Of a DNA stretch of 64,000 nt, positions 47,124 through 56,271 are shown in pieces (positions within the stretch are counted from its first letter, which is position 1; each line of letters starts with the position of its first letter). The DNA lies in NCBI RefSeq assembly GCF_001562115.1, contig NZ_CP013926.1, positions 682,001 through 746,000 on the forward strand, read 5' to 3'. Source of the DNA: Alteromonas stellipolaris. Its GTDB lineage: Bacteria; Pseudomonadota; Gammaproteobacteria; Enterobacterales; Alteromonadaceae. The notes beneath the pieces are model-generated. The model did no database searches. It worked only from the letters and a program-made list of their open reading frames with translations, and was not told the origin of the DNA. A program made the translations under genes and the position numbers.

Positions 47124-49289
47124 ATGAAGTATTTTACGTTTTATTGCTTATTCATACTTAGCCTGCTGTTACTTTCACCCTTATCCGCTAAGGGAAATAC
47201 AAACTGCGTTGGTTGTCATCAGCAAGCCGTGTCTAACTGGCAACAATCTGATCATGCGAAAGCTATGGATGTAGCTGAAACACAGACTGTATTAGGCGAC
47301 TTTTCAGGTGTGGAAGTTACCCACTATACCCAAGTTGCTAAATTCTACCAAAAAGACCAAGGCTTCTATATCCACTTTACAGAAGCTGGGGAAAGTACTC
47401 AATATCGCGTTAAGTACACCTTCGGACATTATCCATTACAGCAATATTTGATTGAAGGAACTGACGGAAAAGTTCAGGTGTTCCCTTTCGCTTGGGATTC
47501 CCGAGTTGCAGAGGATGGCGGGCAAAAGTGGTTTCCCATGTATGAACAGGAAGATATCCAGCCAGCCGATCGACTGCATTGGTTACAGCCGCTGCAAAAT
47601 TGGAATGGTATGTGTGCCGATTGCCATTCAGATGGTTTAACCCGTAATTACGACGTTGAACACAATCAATTTGACACCAAATGGGACAACATTAATGTGG
47701 GCTGTCAGTCATGTCACGGTAAAATGCCCGACCACGCTGAAACTGCCTCATCAGGTCAGCTGTCTTTGTCGTTAAGCGAACAGAAAGCCATAGGGCAGTG
47801 GCTGATAGATGACGGAGAAAAAATTGCTTCTTGGCATGGAGAGCCCAGAGATAACACCTTTATGGAAACGTGCTTTGCCTGCCACTCGTTACGCACGCCA
47901 ATCACTGATGGAATAAAGCCGAATGTCGCCTTTCTCGATCAGTTTTTGCCATCGCTGTTAGTTCCCCCTATGTATCATGCAGATGGCCAAATTAAAGAAG
48001 AGGTGTACGTTTACGGTTCTTTTTTACAAAGTAAAATGTATGCCGCGGGTGTTAATTGTCTCGATTGTCATGACAAACATACGATGAAAATTAAAGTAGA
48101 AGGTAACGGGTTATGTTTGCAATGTCATAGCGCTGAGGTTTATCAACAACCTGCCCATATTCGTCATGAGATTGATTCATCGGCGGGGCAGTGTGTGAGT
48201 TGTCATATGCCAGAAACAACGTATATGGGAGTGGATGCTCGCCGTGATCACAGTTTTAAGGTTCCACGTCCTGACCTCAGTATTAAGTACGACACGCCGA
48301 ACGCATGTAATGGATGCCACCTTTCTCAAACACCAAGCTGGGCTGCAGATATTATTACGCAATGGCGCGGTGCGTCTGTACTTTCAGCATCTCAGGGTGA
48401 AGATTTTCTTGCGCTTATGCATGAAGGGCGCTTGCCGGTATCTGCGCACTTTTCCCTTATCAATAACGCAGAACTTAGTGAAATAGTGCGTGCCAGCGCG
48501 ATAGCGATGTTACCAAGCAGTGTTGCCGAACTCACTGACAAGGATATAAAAGCGTGGGTAAATTCACAGCATGATCTTATTCGGTTCGCCGTTGCTGGTG
48601 TAGGGCAACTACTGCCAGTAAAAGAGCGTTTAAAATCTTATCGAACACTGTTAGATGACAAGTTAACGGCGGTGCGACTGACTGCAGCCAATCATTTGCT
48701 GGATGCGGGTTTAAGCCACAACGACAGTTTCAAAAATGCATTGCAGATATTATTAAATGCTAATGAAGTCTCAATGTGGCGTGGGGAGTCTGCACTTAAC
48801 CAAAGTATGGTATACCTGCAATTAGGTAAGTTTAAAGACACGGTGAAAACGTTACAGCATGGTATTAACGTTGACCCATATTTTGTGCCGAACTATGTAA
48901 ATTTAGCCGATGTGTATCGCAATACCGGGGAAGGGAGCAAAGAAAGCCTGATCCTCGAAAAAGGCTTAAAAGCGAACCCTACGTCGGCGGTTTTGCACTA
49001 CGCCCAAGGTATGTCTCTTATACGCCAACAGAAAAAGCCAGATTCTATTCAGGCATTTCGTCAGGCGGTTAAATTAGCACCTGAGAATGTACAGTACGTA
49101 TATGTGTATTTCCTAGCCTTGGATGGCATTGGACAAACGCCACTAGCGCTACGGGAGCTGAAGCTGGCTTTAAGTCGCTACCAGTATCACCCACAATTAC
49201 AGCAGTTGGGTTTCAATTTCGCACAGAAAATGAATGATCTTGAAGCACTCGCGTATTTTCAGAAAATAGCAAAAAAAACGGCAAGGTAA
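47124..49289 (+). CDS. Octaheme cytochrome c with TPR/HEAT-like C-terminus
   Basis: Exported protein of 721 residues: signal peptide (FILSLLLLSPLSAKG), then eight CxxCH haem sites (CVGCH, CADCH, CQSCH, CFACH, CLDCH, CLQCH, CVSCH, CNGCH) in about the first 400 residues, then helical repeats with TPR-like units (YLQLGKFKDTVKTLQHGINVDP, LHYAQGMSLIRQQKKPDSIQAFRQAVKLAP). The haem part resembles cytochrome c554-type multiheme modules. Periplasmic electron transfer is implied, but no partner oxidoreductase is adjacent. It follows the GH16 gene on the same strand and its last codons overlap a terminator for the convergent GH50 gene. Confidence 0.88.
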   Translation: MKYFTFYCLFILSLLLLSPLSAKGNTNCVGCHQQAVSNWQQSDHAKAMDVAETQTVLGDFSGVEVTHYTQVAKFYQKDQGFYIHFTEAGESTQYRVKYTFGHYPLQQYLIEGTDGKVQVFPFAWDSRVAEDGGQKWFPMYEQEDIQPADRLHWLQPLQNWNGMCADCHSDGLTRNYDVEHNQFDTKWDNINVGCQSCHGKMPDHAETASSGQLSLSLSEQKAIGQWLIDDGEKIASWHGEPRDNTFMETCFACHSLRTPITDGIKPNVAFLDQFLPSLLVPPMYHADGQIKEEVYVYGSFLQSKMYAAGVNCLDCHDKHTMKIKVEGNGLCLQCHSAEVYQQPAHIRHEIDSSAGQCVSCHMPETTYMGVDARRDHSFKVPRPDLSIKYDTPNACNGCHLSQTPSWAADIITQWRGASVLSASQGEDFLALMHEGRLPVSAHFSLINNAELSEIVRASAIAMLPSSVAELTDKDIKAWVNSQHDLIRFAVAGVGQLLPVKERLKSYRTLLDDKLTAVRLTAANHLLDAGLSHNDSFKNALQILLNANEVSMWRGESALNQSMVYLQLGKFKDTVKTLQHGINVDPYFVPNYVNLADVYRNTGEGSKESLILEKGLKANPTSAVLHYAQGMSLIRQQKKPDSIQAFRQAVKLAPENVQYVYVYFLALDGIGQTPLALRELKLALSRYQYHPQLQQLGFNFAQKMNDLEALAYFQKIAKKTAR

Positions 49290-49298
49290 CTTGCCGTT
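49271..49298 (-). terminator. Rho-independent terminator of GH50 copy 2
   Basis: Reading the minus strand, AACGGCAAG and CTTGCCGTT arms (49277-49298) with a 4-nt loop are followed by eight T. The hairpin covers the final codons and the stop of the convergent cytochrome gene. Confidence 0.85.
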
Positions 49299-49330
49299 GT
49301 AGATAACCATATAACCTTCACCGCTTAGGC

Positions 49331-51649
49331 TTACCGCTGATTAAATCTTGCTGGATATAAGGTGGTGTTAAATTCTCTTGCGGCGTTTACCATTTCTGTA
49401 TAGGGAATGTCTGTAACAGAAACAAAGCCCACGTTATAGTTCTCTCCGTCAAATGCTCGACCACTAATAGGTGAGTCTACGTATTGGAACCAGTGAGCGC
49501 CTACCATGTTGGGATGGTCGACTACAGACTGCATATACTGCTGATACATTTTAGCCCGATCTTCTTGGTCGGCGGCGGCAACCAGCCCTGGGTGAAATAA
49601 ACCCGAGTCAGTATTGGTCCCTATATGAAATTCGCCGATAATACTTGGCAGGTCTATATCTTCAATAAAGCGCCATTGTGAAGGTTGAACGCCCTCTTTG
49701 TATATATTAAAACTAAGTACATCGCTGTATCGTGTGGCTGCGCTAATCGTTTCATCTGGCATTCCCCAGCTGGCCATACGTGCGCCCATATAAAGGTGGT
49801 GTGGTAACGCAGTTTCAAGTGCATCATGCACCACTTTAAAGTATTGTTCAGATAGCATTTCAAGCATCATCGACAAATCCTTCTCGAGCGCAGCCGTAGG
49901 CTGTTGTGGCTGCCAGGCATTATTCAGCGCTTGCCATGAGGTGAATGAGGTGCCCCAACCTTCATTCAGTGAGTTCAATGACGAGTATTTTTGTTTTAAC
50001 GCGTCAACAAACGCTTTTTTAGCAGGGCTTTCGTCAATGGAGTGAGATAGTGCATCTAAAATAAGCCCGTAGCGTTGTTCAAGAGTACCTTCTGTTCGAC
50101 CCCAACTTTTTTCATTATCGACAAAAATTCCGATGCACCATGGTGAAGATTGTATTTCTTTTGCTATTTGATTGATGGTGACTTGTGCTCGACGCACAAA
50201 TTCTGGGTCGAAGGAATCGGGCATTGAGTCCCAAACATCATGGACGGAACTGAGGGTTTTGAAGTCGCCGATAATCCATCCATTGGCGAAATATGGAACT
50301 TGCTCATTAGGGTAAAAGGCAGGATCTACCCAGTTCCCCATAGACGTAAATCCCCAGTCTTGAAACCGGTCTAAGGTAACTTCTTGCCACTTTTCTTCGT
50401 ATGCTCCTGGGCTTGATTCACCATATCTGCGTTCTAAATTTGCGCGGTAGAAACTAAAGGTTTCTCCTGAAGTTAATGGTCCTGCGTGCACTGAACGCCT
50501 ATAGCTATAATGGTCAGCTAAGGCGTCGTCGTAGGGGGGGAGCCAAGAAAACATCTCATGGCGTACTTCAGAAGCGATATAACGAGTATCCCGTACCGCA
50601 TCTGAAACGTTCACTATACCCATAGAATCTTCAGGCGTTACTGCTTCTGGGTCGATATAGCGCACCGATTCATCTTTAAAATCAACGCCCGTCAGTGTGG
50701 TTAAGTTTGCCATACGAACGTTCGCTAACCCGTTAGAGAAGAAGAGGTAGCCATCTGGGTCAACCAACCACCATTTACCCTGCATTTTATGAGTACGGAA
50801 ATAGCCCGTTGCTTCTAGTTTTGGACCCGCTTTCCAACCTCCGAAACGCGAGCGATCGGGTAATGGGCCTGACGCATTTAACCGGGTTAACTCTTCGTTG
50901 GCCTTTTCTTTTAGCTCTGCTTCGGAATGAACCTTTAAGGGGAAATCGCGTTTGGCGTTTTGCCCAAATTTATCAACGGTGTTTTGACGATACTCATCGC
51001 CGTAGTCAGGGTTCTCTCGTAGCCTTAGATTATCAATAGTAAGGCGCTTACTTACCATATTCCCTCGAGTATATAGACGGATAGCCTCAACCGAACTTAG
51101 GTCAAGCTTGATGCTGCCTATGCGAAAATGTGCCATTTGCTCGTTACTCTGCCACGCTTCCATTCGAGAACGCTTGTAACCTAGGTCCGTGTCTAGAACT
51201 TGACCATTTAGGACAAAATAGTAGGTAGATGTAGAGCCCGGGGGAATGATGACACTATGGCTAGCCTGATTTCCGCTCTCTGTCATTACACTAATATAAA
51301 GTTGGACAGATTCCTCTTCAGGATTAGTCGCTTCAAACGCCAAATTGATTTCTTTATGCATACTCCAATCCCAGTTTTGTGCTGGAATAAGTTTGACCGA
51401 TGCTTCAGCTACGTCTCCTTCAAAGCTCACATGCAACGCCTTCCCACTATTAGGCGACATTGGTTGCACAGTGGCAGATGCAAATTCTGTTTCTATTTTG
51501 CCATTTAAGGGCACATCAAAACTATAGAGGTTGTCTATAACATTCTGAGAACTCGATGAAGGTAAAGACGTTTGATTTTTTTGTGTGTTGCAGGCGGCTA
51601 AGCTTAAACAAGCCACTGCGACTGCCATAGAAATACTATGAATTTTCAT
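49331..51649 (-). CDS. GH50 beta-agarase-like lipoprotein (copy 2)
   Basis: Lipoprotein glycosidase of 772 residues (lipobox CLSLAAC), colinear with the GH50 at 40953: N-terminal beta domain, then the barrel from PDRSRFGGWKAGPKLEATG. Catalytic glutamates by analogy with Aga50D are in IFVDNEKSWG and IIGEFHIG. Shared unusual blocks include PYFANGWIIGDFKT and GAHWFQYVDSPISGRAFDG. Similarity to copy 1 is high over the whole length, so this is a duplication, maybe with split chain-length or substitution preference. Two operators lie 18 and 32 bp upstream. Single-gene unit ending in a strong terminator. Confidence 0.9.
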   Translation of the reverse strand: MKIHSISMAVAVACLSLAACNTQKNQTSLPSSSSQNVIDNLYSFDVPLNGKIETEFASATVQPMSPNSGKALHVSFEGDVAEASVKLIPAQNWDWSMHKEINLAFEATNPEEESVQLYISVMTESGNQASHSVIIPPGSTSTYYFVLNGQVLDTDLGYKRSRMEAWQSNEQMAHFRIGSIKLDLSSVEAIRLYTRGNMVSKRLTIDNLRLRENPDYGDEYRQNTVDKFGQNAKRDFPLKVHSEAELKEKANEELTRLNASGPLPDRSRFGGWKAGPKLEATGYFRTHKMQGKWWLVDPDGYLFFSNGLANVRMANLTTLTGVDFKDESVRYIDPEAVTPEDSMGIVNVSDAVRDTRYIASEVRHEMFSWLPPYDDALADHYSYRRSVHAGPLTSGETFSFYRANLERRYGESSPGAYEEKWQEVTLDRFQDWGFTSMGNWVDPAFYPNEQVPYFANGWIIGDFKTLSSVHDVWDSMPDSFDPEFVRRAQVTINQIAKEIQSSPWCIGIFVDNEKSWGRTEGTLEQRYGLILDALSHSIDESPAKKAFVDALKQKYSSLNSLNEGWGTSFTSWQALNNAWQPQQPTAALEKDLSMMLEMLSEQYFKVVHDALETALPHHLYMGARMASWGMPDETISAATRYSDVLSFNIYKEGVQPSQWRFIEDIDLPSIIGEFHIGTNTDSGLFHPGLVAAADQEDRAKMYQQYMQSVVDHPNMVGAHWFQYVDSPISGRAFDGENYNVGFVSVTDIPYTEMVNAAREFNTTLYPARFNQR

Positions 51650-51666
51650 CGTTAAATTCCACCTTA

Positions 51667-51676
51667 TTGTTTACAA
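51667..51676. promoter_or_regulatory. PUL operator, one mismatch (GH50 copy 2)
   Basis: TTGTTTACAA, 18 bp upstream of the ATG and 14 bp (centre to centre) from the next site. Confidence 0.65.
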
Positions 51677-51679
51677 TAT

Positions 51680-51691
51680 ATTGTTAACAAT
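51680..51691. promoter_or_regulatory. PUL operator, perfect (GH50 copy 2)
   Basis: ATTGTTAACAAT, full 12-bp palindrome next to the imperfect copy. Confidence 0.8.
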
Positions 51692-51863
51692 AAGTAAAGC
51701 AGAATTTAACTTTTATAGCAATTGCTACCTGCGCAGTGTTCACTGCTGCGGGCGAGTTTTTGATGGTGTTTGCTTAAGCTGGCTGAGACTGAGGTAGTGC
51801 TCTTAAATGCTACTTCTTTTTGAAAATAGATAAGAAGCCAGACGATATACTCAGAGGCTAGTT

Positions 51864-51915
51864 AGCCCCATAAACGGTGCCGAGATACAAGATACTCGGC
51901 ACCGTTTATGGGGCT
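51864..51915. terminator. 21-bp perfect inverted repeat ending the receptor operon
   Basis: Arms 51864-51884 and 51895-51915 are perfectly complementary over 21 bp with a 10-nt loop, 37 nt past the sulfatase stop. Probable terminator of the long minus-strand operon; it lacks a U-tract. Confidence 0.7.
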
Positions 51916-51951
51916 TAATACAACGTAGATTCAGCCTAGACTAAGTTGAGG

Positions 51952-53661
51952 TTAATAAGGGTCTTTGGGTTTAAGCTCGATAATATTAGAGTAATCCACG
52001 ATACTGTTTTCTGCCTTCCATCTTTCGCACATCGCGACTAACTTTTCGACCAACTCGGGATGTGATTTTGCTAGGTTGTTTGACTCCCCTGGGTCTGAGC
52101 TTAAATCATATAGCTCATGAGCAATGCCTGGTTTAGCTAAGGTTTGTAAATACCAACCTGGCTCTATAAGCAGTTTCCAACGCCCCTGATACACCACACT
52201 CTGCTGACCTTTATCATTAAAGAAGATAGCTTCTGGTGGAGACTGCTTTTCTCCCTTTAGCGTGGTAAAAACACTTCGTCCATCGGGTTTTCTCGGCGTG
52301 CTTCCATGAAACTTGTCTGGAAAAGGGGTTTGTGTAATTTCCAGTAGTGTTGGAAGTATATCGCCAACCCAAACGACGTTGTCAGAAATACGGTCTGCCG
52401 GAATAACACCAGGCCAGCTTGCAATTGCGTGGGTTCGAGCACCGCCTTCCCATAACAGTGCTTTAACGCCACGGTAGGGCACATTGAATAATCCATCGGT
52501 ATGCGCTGCGGCGCCATTGTCTGAGAAGTACAAAATTAATGTGTTGTCGTATTCGCCAGACGCTTTCAATTCATTAATCATTTTACCGACGTTTTCATCT
52601 ATCTTTTCCATCATTGCAGCATGTACCGCACCAATAAGTCGAAGCTCATCTCTTTTTTCATCCGACATCGAGCTTAGTAACTGTTTTGCACTTTGAGACG
52701 TAGCTTCTTCAGGAAAGAGACCAGAGGCAATCAAGCCTTTATAGCGCTCATCAACAAGTAGCTGTAAATCTTGATATCGCTCTAGGTATTTTTCAACCAG
52801 TTCCTGAGGCGCTTGTAAGGGTTTATGGGGCGCCCTAAATGCGGCGTACATGAAAAAAGGCTCTGGTTTTTGTGATGCTGCTTTGAGCATATCAACAGCA
52901 CGATCGCTCATACCATCAGTAGCGTAAAAAGCTTTCTCAGACTTGCCATGGCACGCGCTGTACTGGCGTTTTTCAGCAGGACTTTTCGCATAGCAATGCA
53001 TGTTATAGGTGTTTGAAAATACTAAGTCAGCCTTTTCATTTGATTCATAGTAGGGGTGATTATCTTTTGGGGTATAAAACAAGTTTCCTTGCGCACCCAG
53101 AAAAACGAAACTTTTTTGAAATCCTCTTTGAGGGGGAAGGGCAAGGTAATCTAGCTCCATTTCCTCTTGAGTTAATTCCATCGCGGTGTGCGTTTTATGC
53201 CATAGTGGTGCTAGTTTTTCTGGGTCATTTTTTATGTAGCTTCCACCAAGATGCCATTTACCGACCATCATAGTTTGATAGCCATTGTCGGCCAACAGTT
53301 CTGATATAAGCGGTTGCTCATAAGCAATACGCCCACGGTGAGCAGAAAAAGGGAGTTCACGGCTCCAGTCACCTACCACGCCACCGCCAAAGCCAACGTG
53401 GGCTGCATCGACACCTGTCAACAGCGATGCCCTTGTAGGACTGCACCTAGCATTACTATAAAATTGGCTGAAACGCATTCCACCTTTTGCCAACGCATCT
53501 AAGTTGGGAGTATCAATTTCACCGCCAAATGTGCCTAAATCTGAATAGCCTGCATCATCTGACAAGATGACCAGAATATTTGGGCGAGTGTCTTTGGCGA
53601 AGGTTGCTGCTGACAGTAAAGTGAGCATCGCTAACGCTGTATTTACTATGTATTTATTCAT
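51952..53661 (-). CDS. Family S1 sulfatase (arylsulfatase-like), exported
   Basis: A 569-residue sulfatase with signal peptide (LAMLTLLSAATFA) and the canonical formylglycine motif CSPTRASLLTG (cysteine 73). Metal-binding acids in ILVILSDDAGYSDLG and LILYFSDNGAAAHTDG. The sequence style is that of broad arylsulfatase A-like S1 proteins, different from the other sulfatase in this window. It is the last gene of the operon from the TonB receptor at 62417, 51 nt after the GH16 gene with no promoter or operator seen in the gap. A formylglycine-generating enzyme is needed and not encoded here. Confidence 0.92.
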   Translation of the reverse strand: MNKYIVNTALAMLTLLSAATFAKDTRPNILVILSDDAGYSDLGTFGGEIDTPNLDALAKGGMRFSQFYSNARCSPTRASLLTGVDAAHVGFGGGVVGDWSRELPFSAHRGRIAYEQPLISELLADNGYQTMMVGKWHLGGSYIKNDPEKLAPLWHKTHTAMELTQEEMELDYLALPPQRGFQKSFVFLGAQGNLFYTPKDNHPYYESNEKADLVFSNTYNMHCYAKSPAEKRQYSACHGKSEKAFYATDGMSDRAVDMLKAASQKPEPFFMYAAFRAPHKPLQAPQELVEKYLERYQDLQLLVDERYKGLIASGLFPEEATSQSAKQLLSSMSDEKRDELRLIGAVHAAMMEKIDENVGKMINELKASGEYDNTLILYFSDNGAAAHTDGLFNVPYRGVKALLWEGGARTHAIASWPGVIPADRISDNVVWVGDILPTLLEITQTPFPDKFHGSTPRKPDGRSVFTTLKGEKQSPPEAIFFNDKGQQSVVYQGRWKLLIEPGWYLQTLAKPGIAHELYDLSSDPGESNNLAKSHPELVEKLVAMCERWKAENSIVDYSNIIELKPKDPY

Positions 53662-53712
53662 TATGATATTTACCTAAATTTCGAAGTCTTTTTATGTAAG
53701 CGTTTATCGTCA

Positions 53713-54702
53713 TTAAGATGCGGGTGGTAAAGTTGATGGACGCCACGTTCTTATCCAATCGTATCGTGTGGTTCGTTGCTCTTTTGTGCCGGTCACTACC
53801 ATACCCCCGTCTTCAGGAACTGGGTTCCAATCGTAGGTTTCAATCGCCATTTGATAGAACGCTGGTACATCCCAATCCACGCTCGGTTCAATTGAATAAA
53901 CGTATTTCCCGTCAAGATAAAAACGAATTTCTTTGGCTGACTTCCACCATGCCGCGTAAACAAAATAACGTTCATGATTTTGTTCGGGCAAATACTTAAT
54001 ACCTTGAATTTGCACCTTTTCGGGATTGTGTTTATTGACGCGGTGAATCGCATTGGAATGAAAGATGTGATCCCAGTTTTTAGCCCACTCGGTAGCGTCT
54101 GGTGACATCTTCCCCACACACTCTTGAATATCTAATTCAAGTTTTTTGACGCCATCAGATTTCGTCATCAGCCAGAATGTAGAAGACATTTCAGTAGCAT
54201 TCGCTTTCATACGGGCTTCGTAATACCAGCCTGGCTGGCCGGCTTCAAGAGAGCGTACAATTGCGCCTTGATACTTATATTCTCTTCCTTTAAGTTCAGT
54301 GGTTTTCTCTAGCGGGCTCACTTCAACATTCATTGAACCGTTAGATACGCTGACATTCTCAGGTTTAAACAACCCCGGTGGCCGACCAATCCACATCCAG
54401 CCATTCCCCACGGGCTCTATTTGCCATTTATTAAGGTTGATGGCGTTGCCGTTAAACTCATCTGACATGGCATCTACCCGTGACCATTGCATGCGTTCAA
54501 TTTGTGGCGCGTGACCGGAAACAACAAAAGGGGCCGTGGCAGCACTGTGGTGCTTGTCGCTGTCTGGGTCAACGGAAGTGACCGAGTCGGCGCAGGCTGT
54601 AAGAAAGCCAATCGCGGTACTTAATATTAAAAATTTTACTTTGTGAGCGACTAATTGAATTCGTTTAATAGCCAATGATGGATTAGCTTGCCTAATATAC
54701 AT
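53713..54702 (-). CDS. GH16 beta-agarase-type lipoprotein
   Basis: Lipoprotein GH16 of 329 residues (lipobox GFLTACAD). Catalytic signature ELDIQE in LELDIQECVG; agarase-type elements WIGRPPGLFKPENVSVSNG, YYEARMKANATEMSSTFWL, FVYAAWWKSAKEIRFYLDGKY and YDWIRTWRP. This set is closer to classical beta-agarases than the other GH16 in the window. The ATG overlaps the halogenase stop by 11 nt with AGGATCAG before it. Lipid anchoring suggests action at the outer membrane next to the TonB receptor of the same operon. Confidence 0.9.
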   Translation of the reverse strand: MYIRQANPSLAIKRIQLVAHKVKFLILSTAIGFLTACADSVTSVDPDSDKHHSAATAPFVVSGHAPQIERMQWSRVDAMSDEFNGNAINLNKWQIEPVGNGWMWIGRPPGLFKPENVSVSNGSMNVEVSPLEKTTELKGREYKYQGAIVRSLEAGQPGWYYEARMKANATEMSSTFWLMTKSDGVKKLELDIQECVGKMSPDATEWAKNWDHIFHSNAIHRVNKHNPEKVQIQGIKYLPEQNHERYFVYAAWWKSAKEIRFYLDGKYVYSIEPSVDWDVPAFYQMAIETYDWNPVPEDGGMVVTGTKEQRTTRYDWIRTWRPSTLPPAS

Positions 54703-56209
54703 TTTGCACTGATCCTTGTTGATTTGCTGACACGCTGGATTGAAACTGCGCTACACAGTGATTGAAAAACGCTTTCATGTTGGCTTTTGATGTCTGAAAC
54801 TGCTGGTTTAGAGATGGGTTTTGATAATGGGCGGAGGGGAAAACCCCCATGCCTGTTAAAATCACGTGCCATGATAGCGAAGGGTAATATTGGCTAATAT
54901 TTTGGCGTTGTAATTCTTGCTCTAGATCCCCGCCTTGGCTCCATATTTCAAGTATACTTCTTAGGGAATCAGAGATGGCCACATCTCCTCGACAATCACG
55001 CCAGTACTGAGTGTCGTTGCGGTTATTTGCCAAGTAGTGCAGCAATACATAATCACGAATATGGTCGAAGGCGGCATTGATGCCGTTATTTACATTCTCT
55101 TGATAGCGGGAAGTGAAGTTCCCTTTTTCAAAGTGTGCGATAAACTGCTCTATGGTGATAAGCGTCATTTGTAGGCCAGTTGCCTCAAGGGGTTCAATAA
55201 AACCCTGTGACAAACCAACAGCTAGGCAGTTACGTTTCCAATGGGCCTGATTTCGACCCACTCTCATCTTAATGTGATGGGCAGCAGTTCTGGCATTATT
55301 AATACCCGCAGCATTTCTTAGCTGTTGTTCGGCTTCATCGCCCGACAGGTGGTCACTGCTGTAGACATAACCGTTACCGGTACGGTGAGTTAGCGGTATT
55401 TTCCAACGCCAACCGCAAGGCATGGCCGCTGAAAGGGTTTGCGGTAAAAAAGGGGCTTCTGCTGCACTTGGTATCGCGACAGCGGCATCATTGTGCAACG
55501 AATCACGGTAGCTGATAAAAGGTACATCGAGTGCTTTTTGCATCAGCAATGAACTAAACCCACTGCAGTCCACAAAGAAATCGGCTTCAATGCGTTGGTT
55601 CGAATGGGTTTGTATTGCGGCAATATCACCGTTAGGGTGTTTCTCTATCTCGAAAGCCTTATCGACAAGGTATTTAACACCAGCACAAAGCGCTCGTTTT
55701 TTAAGAAAATCTCCCAGTAATTTGGCATCAAAATGGTAGGCGTAAAAAAGCGTATGTGAGAACTGTCCAGTGGGCAAGGGGAGCTTTTTACGTTTTGTCA
55801 TGTGGGTCATCAAAAAGTAATCGTCAGGGTGGACTGATATATTCAACCCTTGTCTTCTTAACGCCACGTGCTGTTTGAATAAATTAAAGTGGGGGTTATC
55901 TATGTCGGTAGCGAAGGGGTGAAAGTAGCTTTCAAACCCTGGCTTTGTTGTCCAATCGGTAAACCTAATACCATTCTTATAGGTAGCGTGACACTGAGGC
56001 ATCCATTCACTTTCGGGTATGTCCATTTGCTCAAAAAAACGACGTATATAAGGTGTAGAACCTTCTCCCACACCAACAGTAGGTATATCAGGAGACTCCA
56101 TTAAAGTAATAGAGAAGCCCTGCTTACTCCATGACTTAGCCATGAGATTAGCGGCCATCCAGCCCGCCGTCCCACCGCCTAAAATCAATATCTTGTAGGT
56201 CTTTACCAT
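54692..56209 (-). CDS. Flavin-dependent tryptophan-halogenase-like protein
   Basis: A 505-residue protein from ATG 56209 (AGGGG 8 nt upstream). FAD motif ILGGGTAGWMAANL at the N-terminus; the halogenase motif WRWKIP is present; lysine 78 in ATYKNGIRF lines up with the catalytic lysine of PrnA, and FIEPLEATGL matches the region of its glutamate. All hallmarks of an active flavin halogenase are thus kept. Genes of this family are frequent beside TonB receptors in Alteromonadales and Caulobacter carbohydrate loci, where the real substrate is unknown. No signal peptide. A terminator lies just before it in the operon. Confidence 0.88.
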   Translation of the reverse strand: MVKTYKILILGGGTAGWMAANLMAKSWSKQGFSITLMESPDIPTVGVGEGSTPYIRRFFEQMDIPESEWMPQCHATYKNGIRFTDWTTKPGFESYFHPFATDIDNPHFNLFKQHVALRRQGLNISVHPDDYFLMTHMTKRKKLPLPTGQFSHTLFYAYHFDAKLLGDFLKKRALCAGVKYLVDKAFEIEKHPNGDIAAIQTHSNQRIEADFFVDCSGFSSLLMQKALDVPFISYRDSLHNDAAVAIPSAAEAPFLPQTLSAAMPCGWRWKIPLTHRTGNGYVYSSDHLSGDEAEQQLRNAAGINNARTAAHHIKMRVGRNQAHWKRNCLAVGLSQGFIEPLEATGLQMTLITIEQFIAHFEKGNFTSRYQENVNNGINAAFDHIRDYVLLHYLANNRNDTQYWRDCRGDVAISDSLRSILEIWSQGGDLEQELQRQNISQYYPSLSWHVILTGMGVFPSAHYQNPSLNQQFQTSKANMKAFFNHCVAQFQSSVSANQQGSVQNVY

Positions 56210-56228
56210 TAAATATGCCCCTGTAAAC

Positions 56229-56258
56229 AAAAAAGGAGCCCCAGTGACACGGGGCTCC
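56229..56258 (-). terminator. Intra-operon rho-independent terminator
   Basis: On the minus strand GGAGCCCC (56251-56258) and GGGGCTCC (56235-56242) pair over an 8-nt loop and run into TTTTTT. It lies after the surface lipoprotein gene and 20 nt before the halogenase ATG, so it probably lowers expression of the three downstream genes. Confidence 0.85.
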
Positions 56259-56271
56259 AAAGGCCAACGGA

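Larger units (their letters stand above)
51650..51951. other. Intergenic region between the sulfatase and GH50 copy 2
   Basis: A 302-nt gap with the GH50 promoter/operators at one end and a 21-bp inverted repeat at the other. No gene seen. Confidence 0.6.

Noticed and set aside
56209..56260. Longer halogenase start at 56260
   Set aside because: Its first codons lie inside the terminator hairpin and lack a ribosome site; ATG 56209 gives a normal FAD-fold N-terminus.
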